Shown: in pieces, positions 28,394-41,273 of the stretch | Layout of the letters: each line of letters begins with the position of its first letter | Numbering within the stretch: the first letter of the stretch is position 1 | NCBI GenBank assembly: GCA_964019155.1 | Contig: OZ025245.1 | Coordinates: 16,456,991-16,520,990 of the forward strand | Direction of reading: 5' to 3' | Source of the DNA: Osedax fenrisi | Lineage: Eukaryota > Annelida > Polychaeta > Sabellida > Siboglinidae | DNA: 64,000 bases | Made by a program: the position numbers and the translations under genes | Notes under the pieces: model-generated | Told to the model about the DNA's origin: nothing | Databases searched by the model: none | What the model saw: the letters and a program-made list of their open reading frames with translations, nothing else

Positions 28394-28545
28394 TTCTTTT
28401 AAATCATTTAAATTTAAGTAATTGTCATCATTTTTTTTTTCAATTATTATTGCTTGATTGTCAATTATAATTTTTTGATTAGATAATATTTCATTAAAAT
28501 CCTTTAAATGTAAGTTAATGTTGTCATTTTTTTTTTATTTGCCAT
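28394..28545 (-). pseudogene. LINE-B ORF1 N-terminus with broken start and 28-residue repeat
   Basis: The frame of ORF1 runs upstream without a stop to the A10 run at 28531-28540. A suitable ATG (MANKKK) lies just beyond, at 28543-28545, but one base out of frame; one extra A would join them. This extension encodes a copy of the motif NQKIIIDNQAIIIE that is repeated about 28 codons later inside the intact ORF1, so the coiled-coil region grew by tandem duplication. Confidence 0.7.
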
Positions 28546-28560
28546 TTTTTATAAGTAATA

Positions 28561-28660
28561 TATTTTCGAAATATTTAAAATATTTGTATATGTTATATGC
28601 TATATGCTATTATATATAATGTATCTTATTTATTATACATAGAATAATAAAAGGATAAAA

Positions 28661-28720
<60 letters not shown>

Positions 28721-29904
28721 ATACACAAATAAATATATTAAAAATATTAAAAAAGTATATTTATATATATATATATATACTTTATTGTTTATTTATATTG
28801 GATATAAGCACAAATATACATGGCAATGCATAAATATATAATGTATATAGTTTAATATAATAATTAATTATTATAATTAAATCTAATTAATTATGCAATT
28901 ATAGATATAATGAAATGTATATAAACTAATACAAAATAAAATGTATATAGTGTATATGAATGTATATAATGTATATGAATGTATATAATGTATATGAATG
29001 TTTATAATGTATATGAATGTATATAATGTATATGTATGTATATGAATGTATATGAATAGTGTAAGACGTGTAATAATAGTGAAATTATAATATGAATATA
29101 GAGATTATAATATGAATATAGAGATTATAAATAAAAATAATAGAATAGAGAAAAATGTAAACAACAATATAATAGAAATGATATGCTCCAATGATTTTAA
29201 TAATATTTTAAATATGAATGATATAAAGTTGAATAAATGACAAAGTAGTGCGTGAAAAAAATAATTAATAAGTAAACAATGTGTGTTATATGTTTATAAA
29301 TGTGATGATTATAAAATATTCATGGAAAACTTATCTGGATATCGGATTAAGCAGGCTAAATTAATTTGGAATTAAATTGATGTTTGACAGAATAATAGTA
29401 AACAGGAAGTGAATATATATATATATATATAGGTATATCATACATTATGTCTGCTATTTTAATATGAATTATTATATATCATATATTATATTTAATGATA
29501 ATTATAATTAATAATTGCGTGCGTACAATAGATGACATAATGCTATTTTGGTCATGTGATATCAGAATATTGCGTAGCTTTTCTGTTAAAACATTACGTA
29601 ACATAATTTATATATCGAATATTACTTATTATTAATACTAATGTGTGAATTATTTGCAAATAAATTCTAACTTTGAAATAATCATTTGATAAATAATAAT
29701 AATTAAGCTTAGTCTAAAGACAAAATCGTCAGAAATTATATTTATATATATAATACAATAAACATATAATTTATTAATTAAATACATGGGTGTATATAGT
29801 ATTTTTTTCATATACAATATATCTATATAGTATTTATTTATACTGTATAAATTATACATAATGTAATTAATTTGGAATAAATTCTAAAATTAATAAAATG
29901 TCAG
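28561..29904. other. AT-rich non-coding region with simple repeats
   Basis: No gene. Contains (TA)n at about 28661-28726 and an imperfect 19-bp repeat (TGTATATGAATGTATATAA theme) at about 28945-29060. LINE-B's 5' UTR boundary is uncertain within the first about 100 bases. Confidence 0.5.
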
Positions 29905-29994
29905 ATAAAGATAGAAGAATCTATGAAAAATAAAATAAATGAAATACATAATAATAATGATAGTTCGGATATAGGTTGTGGAATAATAAATGGA
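29905..29994 (+). CDS. Candidate host exon, phase 0-0
   Basis: A 90-base open segment preceded by AAAATGTCAG (acceptor-like) and followed by GTATGT (donor-like). It encodes KIEESMKNKINEIHNNN then SSDIGCGIING. The reading frame is the only open one. The phase does not match the next candidate exon at 30192, so at least one exon would have to lie between. No family recognised. Confidence 0.22.
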
Positions 29995-30191
29995 GTATGT
30001 CTATAAATAAAGTATAGGGAAGTATAGTATGATATTGATATAGGTAGGATACCTACCTACTATATACAGTGTATACAAAATGTACAGTGATACAGTAACG
30101 TAGATTATACACTTGTGTGTCATATGTAAGTAGTACATTTTTATAAATAGATATGAATTAAGTTTTATTTTATAAAAATTGTATTCTATAG

Positions 30192-30299
30192 AATATGCTG
30201 AAGAAATGGGAGCTGCTGATGATGATGTAGATTGGTACAAAATAGTGGATAACATTCGGCTAAAACTCATATTACGATATTGTGTTATAGGAGGGAAGA
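30192..30299 (+). CDS. Candidate internal host exon
   Basis: Preceded by TATTCTATAG and followed by GTATAT. The open frame encodes YAEEMGAADDDVDWYKIVD then NIRLKLILRYCVIGGK, in clearly less AT-biased codons than the flanks. Spliced to the candidate at 30560, the phases agree and a stop follows after 14 more codons (TLDEWVINNVVEFM). It does not resemble retrotransposon proteins. A TA tract begins inside the donor, which weakens the call. Confidence 0.28.
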
Positions 30300-30353
<54 letters not shown>

Positions 30354-30559
30354 ATAGGTGTAATGAGGAATGAAATAGTCAGAAAATATGATGGGTGTTT
30401 ATAAGACTATAGTCTTGATTATTATGTGAATTTAGGCCACAGTACATTAACAAATGTAGTAAATATGTTTAGTCATTTACTCATTATATATGATGTCATT
30501 TAGGCTGAGTTTTATGTTGAGTGTTATCCAGATATATAGTTTTAATTTGTAATTTTCAG

Positions 30560-30603
30560 CCTTAGATGAATGGGTGATTAACAATGTAGTGGAGTTTATG
30601 TAG
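30560..30603 (+). CDS. Candidate terminal host exon
   Basis: Follows the pyrimidine-containing acceptor TTGTAATTTTCAG. Joined in phase to 30192-30299 it adds LDEWVINNVVEFM and ends in TAG at 30601-30603. Very short, so support is only the splice signal and phase match. Confidence 0.22.
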
Positions 30604-31112
30604 TAATATCTTATTATATTTATTTTCTTATGAATTTAAAATGTTTTTGATTTGGTCAAATTATAAAATGAATACAATCCATAGGTTGTCTATGTAGGAT
30701 ATTATATACTAGATAACATTGTTAATGATTTAAGGGAATTTTATAAATATAGGATGAAAGAGAGAACTATTACTACCACTATTAATATTACTACTAATAC
30801 TACTACTATTACTACTAATATTATTACTATTACTAATAATTATATATATAATAATAATATTTATGTATTGAATCACACATATAATAATAGCGGATACAAA
30901 TGGACCCACCAAGAAGTCATATACTTGTAAATGTTATAAATAACTATGAGGAGTTTAGGAATACAAATAGTAACATTTTTATCTTGTGTTTTGATTTATA
31001 GTTTATTAAATTCTTTATAAATACACTATATATACTAATATTACATATACTATTATCTTATTATAATATTAAATATATAAAGAGATAATCAAATATGTGT
31101 TGTCATTATTTA
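30604..31112. other. AT-rich non-coding region
   Basis: Contains an ACT/ATT trinucleotide stretch at about 30770-30842; otherwise nothing recognised. Confidence 0.5.
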
Positions 31113-31535
31113 TTATAAAATATCCATAAATTTCTTTCTGATTACTTCCCATCTTTTCGATGAATCTTCTATTGATCCTAGATCCCTCATTGACGGACTT
31201 TTTTCTCTATCAGTACTTGAATTCCTTTTTCGAGATGTACTGAGTTTTCTTATGGATTTAGTTTGTGATCTTGTTTCGTTAACTTGCTGCTTTTTACTTG
31301 CATTGAAACGCGATTTTTGGCTCTCTTTCTCAAAGAATCTTTTTTTTTTAGAATTGAAGTTACTATTATTTGATATCCCACATTTCCCTTTCGTTCCTTT
31401 AGTTTGTGATTGTGATTCGTCAGTTGTGCGTACATCCTTTGTTACTGATGACGAACAGCTATCTGCTGGGTACCTTTCTTTACACTCTCTATAAAGATAC
31501 GGTCTTTCACGGGTATTATCATTTGGGAAAACCAT
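31113..31535 (-). CDS. Candidate host coding exon, basic Ser/Lys-rich C-terminus
   Basis: A minus-strand open frame of 140 codons, more GC-rich than its surroundings, ending RWEVIRKKFMDIL. Early part: MVFPNDNTRERPYLYRECK. The middle is rich in Ser, Lys, Gln and Thr, and polar enough to be disordered. The frame stays open upstream of the ATG for about 12 codons to a TAA, so the exon may begin at an AG just upstream. No conserved domain recognised and it does not resemble the LINE proteins here. It could be the last exon of a host gene or a lone decayed coding fragment. Confidence 0.4.
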   Translation of the reverse strand: MVFPNDNTRERPYLYRECKERYPADSCSSSVTKDVRTTDESQSQTKGTKGKCGISNNSNFNSKKKRFFEKESQKSRFNASKKQQVNETRSQTKSIRKLSTSRKRNSSTDREKSPSMRDLGSIEDSSKRWEVIRKKFMDIL

Positions 31536-31747
31536 TATTGACGCGTTGTTAACGAACTTGTTAATTCTTTAATATTAATAATATGTGAATTTATTTATTT
31601 TAAAATGTTTATATTATATATTGTTGTTTATTTACTAATTGATTTTCAATATAATCAAAAATTATATATTGAGTTTCAAAATAAATTTATTTTTAAAAAT
31701 AATGTATTTATATCACTAATTAAACATATCACTACCACTTCCAATAG

Positions 31748-33040
<1,293 letters not shown>

Positions 33041-33112
33041 CAATCAATCAATCAATACGATTTATTTATAGACTCAAAGTTAGCATGAAAATTCTATGGC
33101 AAGTGTTAAACG
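33041..33112 (-). mobile_element. Probable LINE 3' terminus with (TTGA)n tail
   Basis: On the minus strand it reads CTTTGAGTCTATAAATAAAT then about four TTGA units and continues straight into (AGT)n. This is the form of a non-LTR 3' end with its tail next to a trinucleotide expansion. Confidence 0.45.
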
Positions 33113-33354
33113 AGATAATTTACTACTACTACTTATAATTAATTAAATACAATATATATAAATTAATACATATGAATACATAAATGTTGCAATTTGAAAT
33201 TATCTGGAGATAATCTATAATCTATAAATAATCTATAAATATATAATACATTCCATATAGCAAAAGATAGAACTAATACATATACGTTATGCACTAATAA
33301 ATAGTTACCAGTAGAATTGGGACATAGTTGCGATCTGTTTTAGTGTTATGCATA

Positions 33355-33401
<47 letters not shown>

Positions 33402-33407
<6 letters not shown>

Positions 33408-33579
33408 GTACTGGAACAGTCTTCCCGATGAATTACGCACCATTTCATCATTTATTATTTTTAAATGTCGACTATAGTCGTATATATGTAAACATACATA
33501 TATGGTATTTGTGTAACTATTTATTTGTTTTATTATTTCAACTAAACGTCCATCATTCACTGAGTCAATACACCTTTCT

Positions 33580-33596
<17 letters not shown>
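33402..33596 (+). mobile_element. LINE-C 3' fragment
   Basis: Matches the 3' end of LINE-C (minus, 40873-41080): GAAGTACTGGAACAGTCTTC, GATGAATTACGCACCAT, AAATGTCGACTA, TATTTGTTTTATTATTTCAA, ending TCAATACACC then (ATT)n. It encodes the final WNSLPDELRT-type motif. Bounded by TA tracts on both sides. Confidence 0.85.
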
Positions 33597-33645
<49 letters not shown>

Positions 33646-34170
33646 TAAGTATTCATCTAACAAATTAGTTTGAGACTTTTTAAAAGGGGTTACGCTTTTT
33701 TTGAAAATTCAATGTAAAAAGATAGGGATTTTTACATTTCTTTAATTGTTAATAAGTTTAAAAATCTTAAGATATTACAATTCTGCCATATTGAAAGGAG
33801 GACTGCTCTGTATCATTTGATATAAAATAATGAGAAAATATTATATATTTTTGGAAATACAACTCATTAAATAATAGTTAAAATATAGTTTACTTTTTAT
33901 TTTTTTTTAAATTATATTTTATATATGATATAATAAAAATAATGATATAATCATATATTCAGTCAATAATCATATAATAACTAACATATTCTGAACATTT
34001 AATCAATAGTTTAGCATTATTTTCATAGTTGTTGAATTTTTAAGAATTCAATTATACTAAAATACTTATTCTGAGAAGAAGAAGAAGAAGAAGAAGAAGA
34101 AGAAGACATTTTATTTAGACATCGTTTAAACAATTAAGTTAACAATAATGTATAATGAAATAATAAGAAA
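33597..34170. other. TA tract and AT-rich spacer
   Basis: (TA)n at about 33598-33641 and (GAA)n at about 34074-34106; no gene. Confidence 0.6.
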
Positions 34171-34171
34171 G

Positions 34172-35898
34172 TTGATTGATTGATTGATAATTTATTTAAG
34201 CAAATACATAGCCGAAAATATAATCGAAAGTATAAAGTATAAATATTTGCTAACGATAACATTATAGAAACAAACAAAGAATAATACGAAATTAAAAAAT
34301 TAAAGAAATTAAAACGTTTTACAGTTACCGTAAAAATAAACGAAAAATGATCGAAATAGAAATAAAATACATTATTTTGTAAGTGGCATCGAAATATTCA
34401 ATTTCTACTTTAACTTTATAGAACTCTTCTTATCTTGTTACCCTGTGTTAGTAATACATTATTAGTTATATAGTTTAATATTTAAATGTTAAATTTTAAA
34501 TATATTATAAACAGAACATGTTAAAATTAAATAAACCAATACTAGAATAGAACAAATACTAGAATGAAACAAACAAATAATGTAATACTTACCAAAATCT
34601 GTAATAATAGTAGGTAATACTTTATTAATTTTATATTTTAATTGTAAGTACCTATAATAAATTTGAAACATATATATATATATATATATATAAACAAAAC
34701 AAGTAACAAATAAACCAATATACCTATACAAAAACAGTTAATAACAAAACATACCAATAATATTACGAAACAAAATAATATAATACTTATCACTATAATA
34801 TGAAATAATAGAAAATTATTAATATTGTATTTTAGTAATATAATACATTTGAAACATATTTACAAAATATATATAAAACAAACATAAAATACCGAACAAA
34901 CAAAAGTAAAATAATACTTCACACTTTATCTGTAATAATAATGAATTATTAATTTTATATTATAGTATATTTGAAATATAGATATAAAAAATCCGAATTT
35001 TCTATAACAAAAATAAATTTATAACAAAATATAATACAGAACAATCAAAAATAAAATAATACTTCCCACTTTATCTGTAATAATAATGAATTATTAATTT
35101 TATATTATAATATATTTGAAATATATATATAAAAACCTAAATTTTCTATAACAAAAACACATTAAAAAAAACCAGAAGAGATAATGCAATAATTTAGATA
35201 CAAAATGAAACATAAATCAATATAAAATTATAAATTTCTGTTAAAAAAAAGTATTTTGTCGAAACAGATTTTTTTTATTTTATTTTTAAAAGATGAAACA
35301 GATACAGATTTTATTATATCATTATATTATTTAATGAATTCCATATATTAACTGATCTATTATTAATTATATTTTTAATTGTATTATCATAATTATGTAT
35401 TACATTTAATTTTTTACAATTACCTCTAGTTCTACAATTATTCGAAATGTTAAGAATATCAGATATATTTATATCTGTATAATTATTTGAAATTTTAAAA
35501 ATTGTAGTTAGATCTATTTTTAACCTTCTAAGTTCAAGTGATTCTAATTTAAAATATACCAATCTCTCTATATATGTTTTATAATTAATATTTGATGAAT
35601 TTGTATACCCTACGCATCTTGTAATTAATCGTCTAGTAAATAATCTTTGCACTCTTTCAATTTGGTCTATGAGACTACGAAATTTACTAACCTTTGAAAA
35701 AGGTGACCAAATTATGGATGCATATTCTAAAATTGGTCTGCAATAAATTTTATATGCATTTAATAATGCTCTAGGGGATTTTGTAGTAATGCATCTAAAA
35801 ATTGAATTCAAAGAAAAATAAGATTTTTTACAAATATAATCAATATGTTTATTAAATAAAAGGTTATTTTCAAATATTATTCCTAAATCTTTATAAAG
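34172..35898 (-). mobile_element. LINE-A copy 2, 5'-truncated
   Basis: The reverse-complement counterpart of 22955-24742: the same RT C-terminal region, same 3' UTR tandem repeats and same (CAAT)n tail, with very few differences. Truncated within the RT at YKDLGIIF. The flanks share AACTTT-like bases that may be a short target duplication. Confidence 0.92.
35314..35898 (-). pseudogene. LINE-A reverse transcriptase C-terminal fragment
   Basis: Encodes the same residues as LINE-A copy 1 from the YKDLG motif onward (for example SIFRCITTKSPRALLNAYK). Compared with copy 1 it has a five-base insertion (ATAAT duplication) near 35320 that shifts frame and ends the protein after IWNSLNNIMI. It lacks all catalytic motifs and is non-functional. 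Confidence 0.88.
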
Positions 35899-36469
35899 TT
35901 ATAGTGTAAATAAATATGTTTTTAAATTCTTAAACTAGTTAATAAAGTTTGAAAATTACATATATTTTTTATTAAAATATAGAGCCTTTATATCCGGTTG
36001 TGTCCAATTTGTATTGTATTTATATTGACAAGATATTATTAATAAATATTATAATTATGTTTACTACAATTTAGATAAGTATTTGATACTTTTTAGTTTG
36101 CACTTAATTCATTGAATAGCAAAGCTAGAGAATCATATGTACATTAACTGTACATTATATGAAGTACTAGCTGTAGCTCTACGGTAGTACTAGATGTAAT
36201 ATCCCAATACCTATCTGACTCCATACATACACCTACCTTAGTATATACCTATACCCCTTACACATACCCTACATTACCCCATACCTACACCTACTTTACG
36301 CCATACCTACACCTACCTTACTCCATCCATCATGTATGATGAGACTATCTGAGGAGATGAAGTCAGCTAGCCCAGGTTCATGATTGATGTGATCCCGTCT
36401 TTTGTGTATGTCTGCCTCACTGTTGTTGTTGTTGTTGTTGTCATTGTTGTTATTGAGGTGTGCTGTAGA
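35899..36469. other. Spacer with short CCTACACC repeats
   Basis: 36230-36325 holds several imperfect copies of a CCATACCTACACCTACCTTA theme. No gene. Confidence 0.6.
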
Positions 36470-36852
36470 TATCTAGAGGTCAGATACAGTGGTATAGGTA
36501 TAAAGAACTAGAGGTCAGACACAGGGGTATAGGTATAAATTACTAGAGGTCAGATACATGGGTATAGGTATAAAGAACTAGAGGTCAGACACAGGGGGTA
36601 TAGGTATAAAGAACTAGAGGTCAGACACAATGTACAATGGTACATGTGTAAATATCTAGAGGTCTGGTGTAAACAATTAGAAGTGAGGTGAGTTTACAAT
36701 TATAGATAATTAGAGGTCAGGCAGGGTTATAGATGTATACTAAACTAGAGGTCAAATGAAGATAATTAGAGGTTTGGTAAGGGTTGAATATACCCGGAAC
36801 AGGTATAGATAATTAGAGGTCAGGTGTAGACAATTAGAGGTCAGTTATAGGT
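36470..36852 (+). repeat. VNTR with an AGGTCA half-site in most units
   Basis: About ten imperfect units of roughly 35-40 bp built on CTAGAGGTCAGACACAGG and TATAGGTATAAAG. The first five are well conserved; later ones are shorter and diverged. Most units contain AGAGGTCA, so nuclear-receptor half-sites recur at roughly regular intervals. Confidence 0.9.
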
Positions 36853-37825
36853 ATAAGTATGTGTTAAGGTATAGTATGGAGTACAATAGCTCCTCTCAAT
36901 ATGTAGCTCGTTATACATTAATTAAGTATTTATACCAACATAGCATATAACCCACATATATTAGGCACGATTTATAACAACCGAAATGGTAATTAATCTT
37001 ATTTAAATTCTAATTAATCTAAATTAAAGTAATCTATTTTTAATTGATTAATAAAATAAAGTAGTTTATATCATATGTTAGAAAATAGGACTAAATATGT
37101 CATTGCCCGATATCCGACATAATTTATAACACATTTTCACATCGAAACTACCTGATATTGATATTCAACATTATTAATATAAAAATATGAATTTGAATAA
37201 ATACTTGAGTTAAAAAATATAGTAAATATTAATTTAATTTAAATCAACTATAAAATATGATATAATTTTATTAATAAATAATTATCATTAGTATTGTTAA
37301 AAAACGAGTTTTTTATTAATTCTTGTTTAAAATATGTTTTGAATGGTTTTTTGAACCACCATTTTCTATTACAAAAAATAAAATTATGTTTATAAAGTAG
37401 ATATGTTATTAAATAATAAAATAATAATAAAGTAAGTACATATTATATGAATAATTATTATTAATTAGAATAATATATTATCTGTATTATTAGCATCATT
37501 AAAACATATTTTCATACTATATGCTAATATGGTAATAACGCCTATGGTAATAACCGCGGTAATAACCTGTCCGTTAAAAACAGGTTTAAAACCGTTAAAA
37601 ACCTAGTTATGTATATATAATTAAATATAATATTATCTATATTATATTAAACCTACTATTGTCTATATAATTTATAATTATATATTATTTATAGATTTTA
37701 TATGTAATAGATAGCATACAATTATAAAGCTAAACAATACTACATTAAAATCATAATTATAAGAATGCGTTAGTACGATCAATTTTTAAAATTGATCGCT
37801 TTTCCCAAATACATATTTCCCCATA
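36853..37825. other. AT-rich non-coding region
   Basis: No gene. A short GGTAATAAC repeat with CCGCGG lies near 37530-37575. Confidence 0.5.
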
Positions 37826-38350
37826 TTTACATAGATTGCATTGGCTACCAATACAATTTAGAATAATATTTAAAGTTCTTCTATTATCTCATAACTCTCT
37901 TCACCACAACCGACCTGAATATCTATATTCCTTAATCTCTATTCCTACTCACACTATCTCTCTCCGTTCAACTACTTCTTACCTTCTACATCTACCCTCT
38001 AAGCTTAATCTTCATACCACTAATATTCGTGCATGGCACATATCGGCCCCTTATCTATGGAATAAACTACTACATAATCTACGATCCACTAAAACCACCA
38101 CCTCTTTTAAATCTCTATTAAAAACATATCTATTTACTATTGCATTTCCCTGATCATTTTTTGTATCACTATTTATCGATATCTACAATTTTATTTACAA
38201 TTTATATTAATGTTGAGTACTTTCCTATTTATATTATTATTAGTTTATTATTTTCGTTTATGTTCCGTTATATTGTTTTTTGTTTTTACTTTAGAAGCTT
38301 GATTGCTATGGCACAAAGAGTCTTTAAAATAAATTGAATTGAATTGAATA
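37826..38350 (+). mobile_element. LINE-D: L2-like fragment with (TTGAA)n tail
   Basis: A 5'-truncated element holding only the last about 110 codons of ORF2, a 190-bp 3' UTR and a terminal AATAAATTGAATTGAATTGA tail. This layout and tail are characteristic of L2-like LINEs. Confidence 0.85.
37836..38153 (+). pseudogene. L2-like ORF2 C-terminal domain
   Basis: 105 codons starting LHWLPIQFRIIFKVLLL, then ISLRSTTSYLLHLP, ISAPYLWNKLLHNLR and SFKSLLKTYLF before the stop. The succession LHWLP, RSL, WN.L..R, FK..LKT.LF is the standard C-terminal signature of L2/CR1 polymerases. The pieces are in frame without stops, but the RT and endonuclease are missing. Confidence 0.85.
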
Positions 38351-39149
38351 AGATTTTTTATATTTTTTTAAAAACAACCTTTATTAATTTTGATTTTATG
38401 TAAAGAAAATTTTTTTTTAATAAATAATGTTATATTGAAATTTAAATAAATGATTAAATAATTCAAAATATATATATATATATCAGTGTTCATCCTATGT
38501 TTCAGGGCAGCTACCAACAACACATTATTATAGGGCATTTAAATATATTTTACTAAGTAAAATATAGGATGACATATTTGGCTAATTTTGCCATGTATTT
38601 TTAAATTCATTTATGATAAATGATATTTTAGATGGACGCTTATACCCTGAAGCAATTTAAACCTGTAACAATTGTTACTTACAAAAGCTACTTAAGTAGA
38701 TTTCTGAATTTGAGATGTAAATAAATAGCAAAATAATTATTCGATTCGATTACTTATTATTCGTTTACAATTAAATGATTTACAAATTGTAATTCTAATA
38801 CATTTATATCAAATAATTCTTTTTATATTCAATCTCCTCAACATTTGATTCATGATAGGTTGTTAATTTCCTATATTCAGATATTAAAAATGTTATCGTC
38901 GAGTATTTATAATATTGAAAATTAGGTTGTCGATATGTTTTAATATGTTTTAATATTGAAAATTAGGTATTCTAAAAGTTAAAATATTGAAAATTATGTA
39001 GGATAATTACCTAGTCTAAAAGTTATAATATTGATATATAATATTTCATACTTATAAATACTTAAAAATACTTATAGGTAGGTATATAAAAATATACAAA
39101 AATACCTATATATAGATATATCTATATTAATATTATTAGATTATACTGG

Positions 39150-39297
39150 TAAGCACATTATTATATATAATTTATATAAGATATTTTAATGTCATAATAT
39201 AAAGAATTAATTAGAATGTATAGGCACATTGTTATATATAATTTATATAAGATATTTTAATGTCATAATATAAAGAATTAATTAGAATGTATATTAT
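39150..39297. repeat. Tandem duplication, unit about 74 bp
   Basis: Two near-identical copies of a segment containing GCACATT, TATATAATTTATATAAG, TTTTAATGTCATAATATAAA and TTAGAATGTATA, inside the hAT-like element. Confidence 0.85.
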
Positions 39298-39965
39298 AAT
39301 TTTATTGATTATTAAAATGTAATAATTTGTTTGCATATTTGTGTTCATAACTTTTGTTTAAATACAAATTTAATAAAAAATGATATGAATTGTATTATAT
39401 AATTTAATTAACTTTCCAGTGATACCAATGTTATCATAATAAAATCAATATAAAATATGTCATGCTCGTGTATCAACATGCAGTACGTACTCCGTATGGT
39501 TGATTTTAAATTCAATATATATAATAACTAATAAGTAGTATACTACATGATATTTATGACTTTATCTTTTAAACATTATATATTATATATATAGGAATAA
39601 TAATTATGATAAGTATGATAATTAATATAATATTATTAAATATTGAATATTAATATCATAATAATTTTAAATTAAAAAATGTAATTATAATAAATTTAAA
39701 AAGTATATCGTGTAATTATAATGCATATAAAAAACAGTGAACTTATTAATAATATTGGTGATTAAATGTTTCATTATTTTTATATTTTCATGGTTTTTAA
39801 TATATTTAATATCACTTTAAAATTACGTTTTAAAATATGATTTTGAATAAATATATTAAAATTACGAATTTTAAATAAAACAATCACGTGATTTATATAT
39901 ATTGGGAGAAAAAGAATTTGAATAAAAATAATTATTGAATTAATTTTCATATATCATTATAAATT

Positions 39966-40046
39966 GGTATCAAATTCACTACCCAATATTTAAAGTTTGC
40001 TACCCAATTTTCATTTTGGGTAGTGAATTTGCTACCCAATCTAAAA
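39966..40046. repeat. Internal inverted repeat with GGGTAG motifs
   Basis: ATTCACTACCCAA and its complement TTGGGTAGTGAAT flank a further GCTACCCAA, making a potential hairpin. The same GGGTAGC word is subterminal at both ends of the host element and could be a transposase-binding repeat (inferred). Confidence 0.6.
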
Positions 40047-40232
40047 ATAGATTATTCTAAATATAGTTCAAGCAGTTTATTATCATATTTCATATTTAAT
40101 TTGTATTTGAATCTAAATTGTTTGTTTATATAAAATATTAAATGGATATAACAAAGGGAAAATAGTATATATTCGCTATTATTTGAAAAATAATGAATTT
40201 ATCCTAATATTATGACAGAAGTTATTCATATT

Positions 40233-40532
40233 CTCCATTATTTTAATACTTAAATAATAATAGAATAATAATAATGCATTTAATCGTCATTTTATAAATA
40301 TTTATTGAAAATCTGCCATTTATTAAATAATAAATTCTTAAATATTTTAATACTTAAATAATAATATATTTAATCGCCATTTTATAAATATTTATTAAAA
40401 ATCTGCCATTTATTGAATAATAAATTCTTCATTAATTTATTACTTAAATAATAATAGAATAATAACACATTGAATCGTCATTTTATAAATATTCATTGGA
40501 AAACTGACATTTATTAAATAATATATTCCTGT
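40233..40532. repeat. Three tandem units of about 105 bp
   Basis: Each has TACTTAAATAATAATA, AATCGTCATTTTATAAATAT, TGCCATTTATT and AATAATAAATTC in order; the third is more diverged. Confidence 0.8.
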
Positions 40533-41021
40533 AATTAGAGATATAACACTTTTAATTCATGAAATTACAATTATATTAATAAGAACTTAATAATTAAACT
40601 TATAATTAATCCATATAATCATATATATGATATAAATATATATGTAGGGCAGCTACCCACAAAATTAGGGCACTAACCAATTTGGGTATCTGGGTAGCTC
40701 TAGAATGAACACTGATATATATATATATAATATTGAATAGAATAATATATTTTTGTATTAGTAAAAGCCTTTTACTAAAAGGTAATATTGTAAAAAAATA
40801 TATATATATTAAAAAATAGAACTAATAATATTTTCATTGAGAAATTATTTGAATAATAATAAATAATAATAATAGAAAGGTTTATTGACTCAGAAAACGA
40901 TGGACGTTTATTTGCGTCAAGTTGAAATAATAAAACAAATAAATAGTTACACAAATAATAATAAATTTAAAAAGAATACATTACAATGATACCATATATG
41001 TATGTAGTCGACATTTAAAAC

Positions 41022-41273
41022 TCATAAATGATGACATGGTGCGTAATTCATCGGGAAGACTGTTCCAGTATTTCGGAGCAGCAACCGTGAAAGCAGCATC
41101 TGCATACATAGATGAGACAAGCGATAGAGAGAGTTCATCAGCTCACATTTGCGACTCGGACGAGTAGTTGTTCGAATTACGAGTCCCTTCGATAGGTAAG
41201 ACGGAACTCCCATATATATAGCCTTGTGAGTAATGCATAGAAGTCAAAACTTGCATAAATCTCGAAACTGCAA
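41022..41273 (-). pseudogene. LINE-C C-terminal domain, out of frame
   Basis: The frame containing ADAAFTVAAPKYWNSLPDEL and MSSFMSFKCRLHTYM gives the typical final motif of L2-like polymerases (AAP.LWN.LP..LR, then SFK). It is separated from the RT frame, which ends at HSIMSTLG, by stops and frame changes. Confidence 0.75.

Larger units (their letters stand above)
24784..28560 (-). mobile_element. LINE-B: nearly complete CR1/Jockey-group retrotransposon
   Basis: The minus-strand element carries ORF1 (27761-28545, broken near its start) and ORF2 (25108-27768 plus a frameshifted C-terminus to 24825). ORF2 overlaps the end of ORF1 through ATGAATAA. The short AT-rich 3' UTR ends in an (ATT)-type tail. 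It is the most complete mobile element in the window. Only two lesions are evident, both single-base changes in A-rich runs. Confidence 0.92.
38484..40714. mobile_element. 2.2-kb non-autonomous hAT-like element
   Basis: Ends are inverted repeats: CAGTGTTCATCCTA on the left and CAGTGTTCATTCTA as complement of the right. Flanks are ATATATAT on both sides, consistent with an 8-bp target duplication but uninformative because both lie in TA tracts. GGGCAGCTACC and GGGTAGC words occur just inside both ends and again as an inverted pair at 39970-40045. The interior is AT-rich with tandem repeats and no transposase. The CAGTG start and 8-bp duplication fit hAT. Confidence 0.65.
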
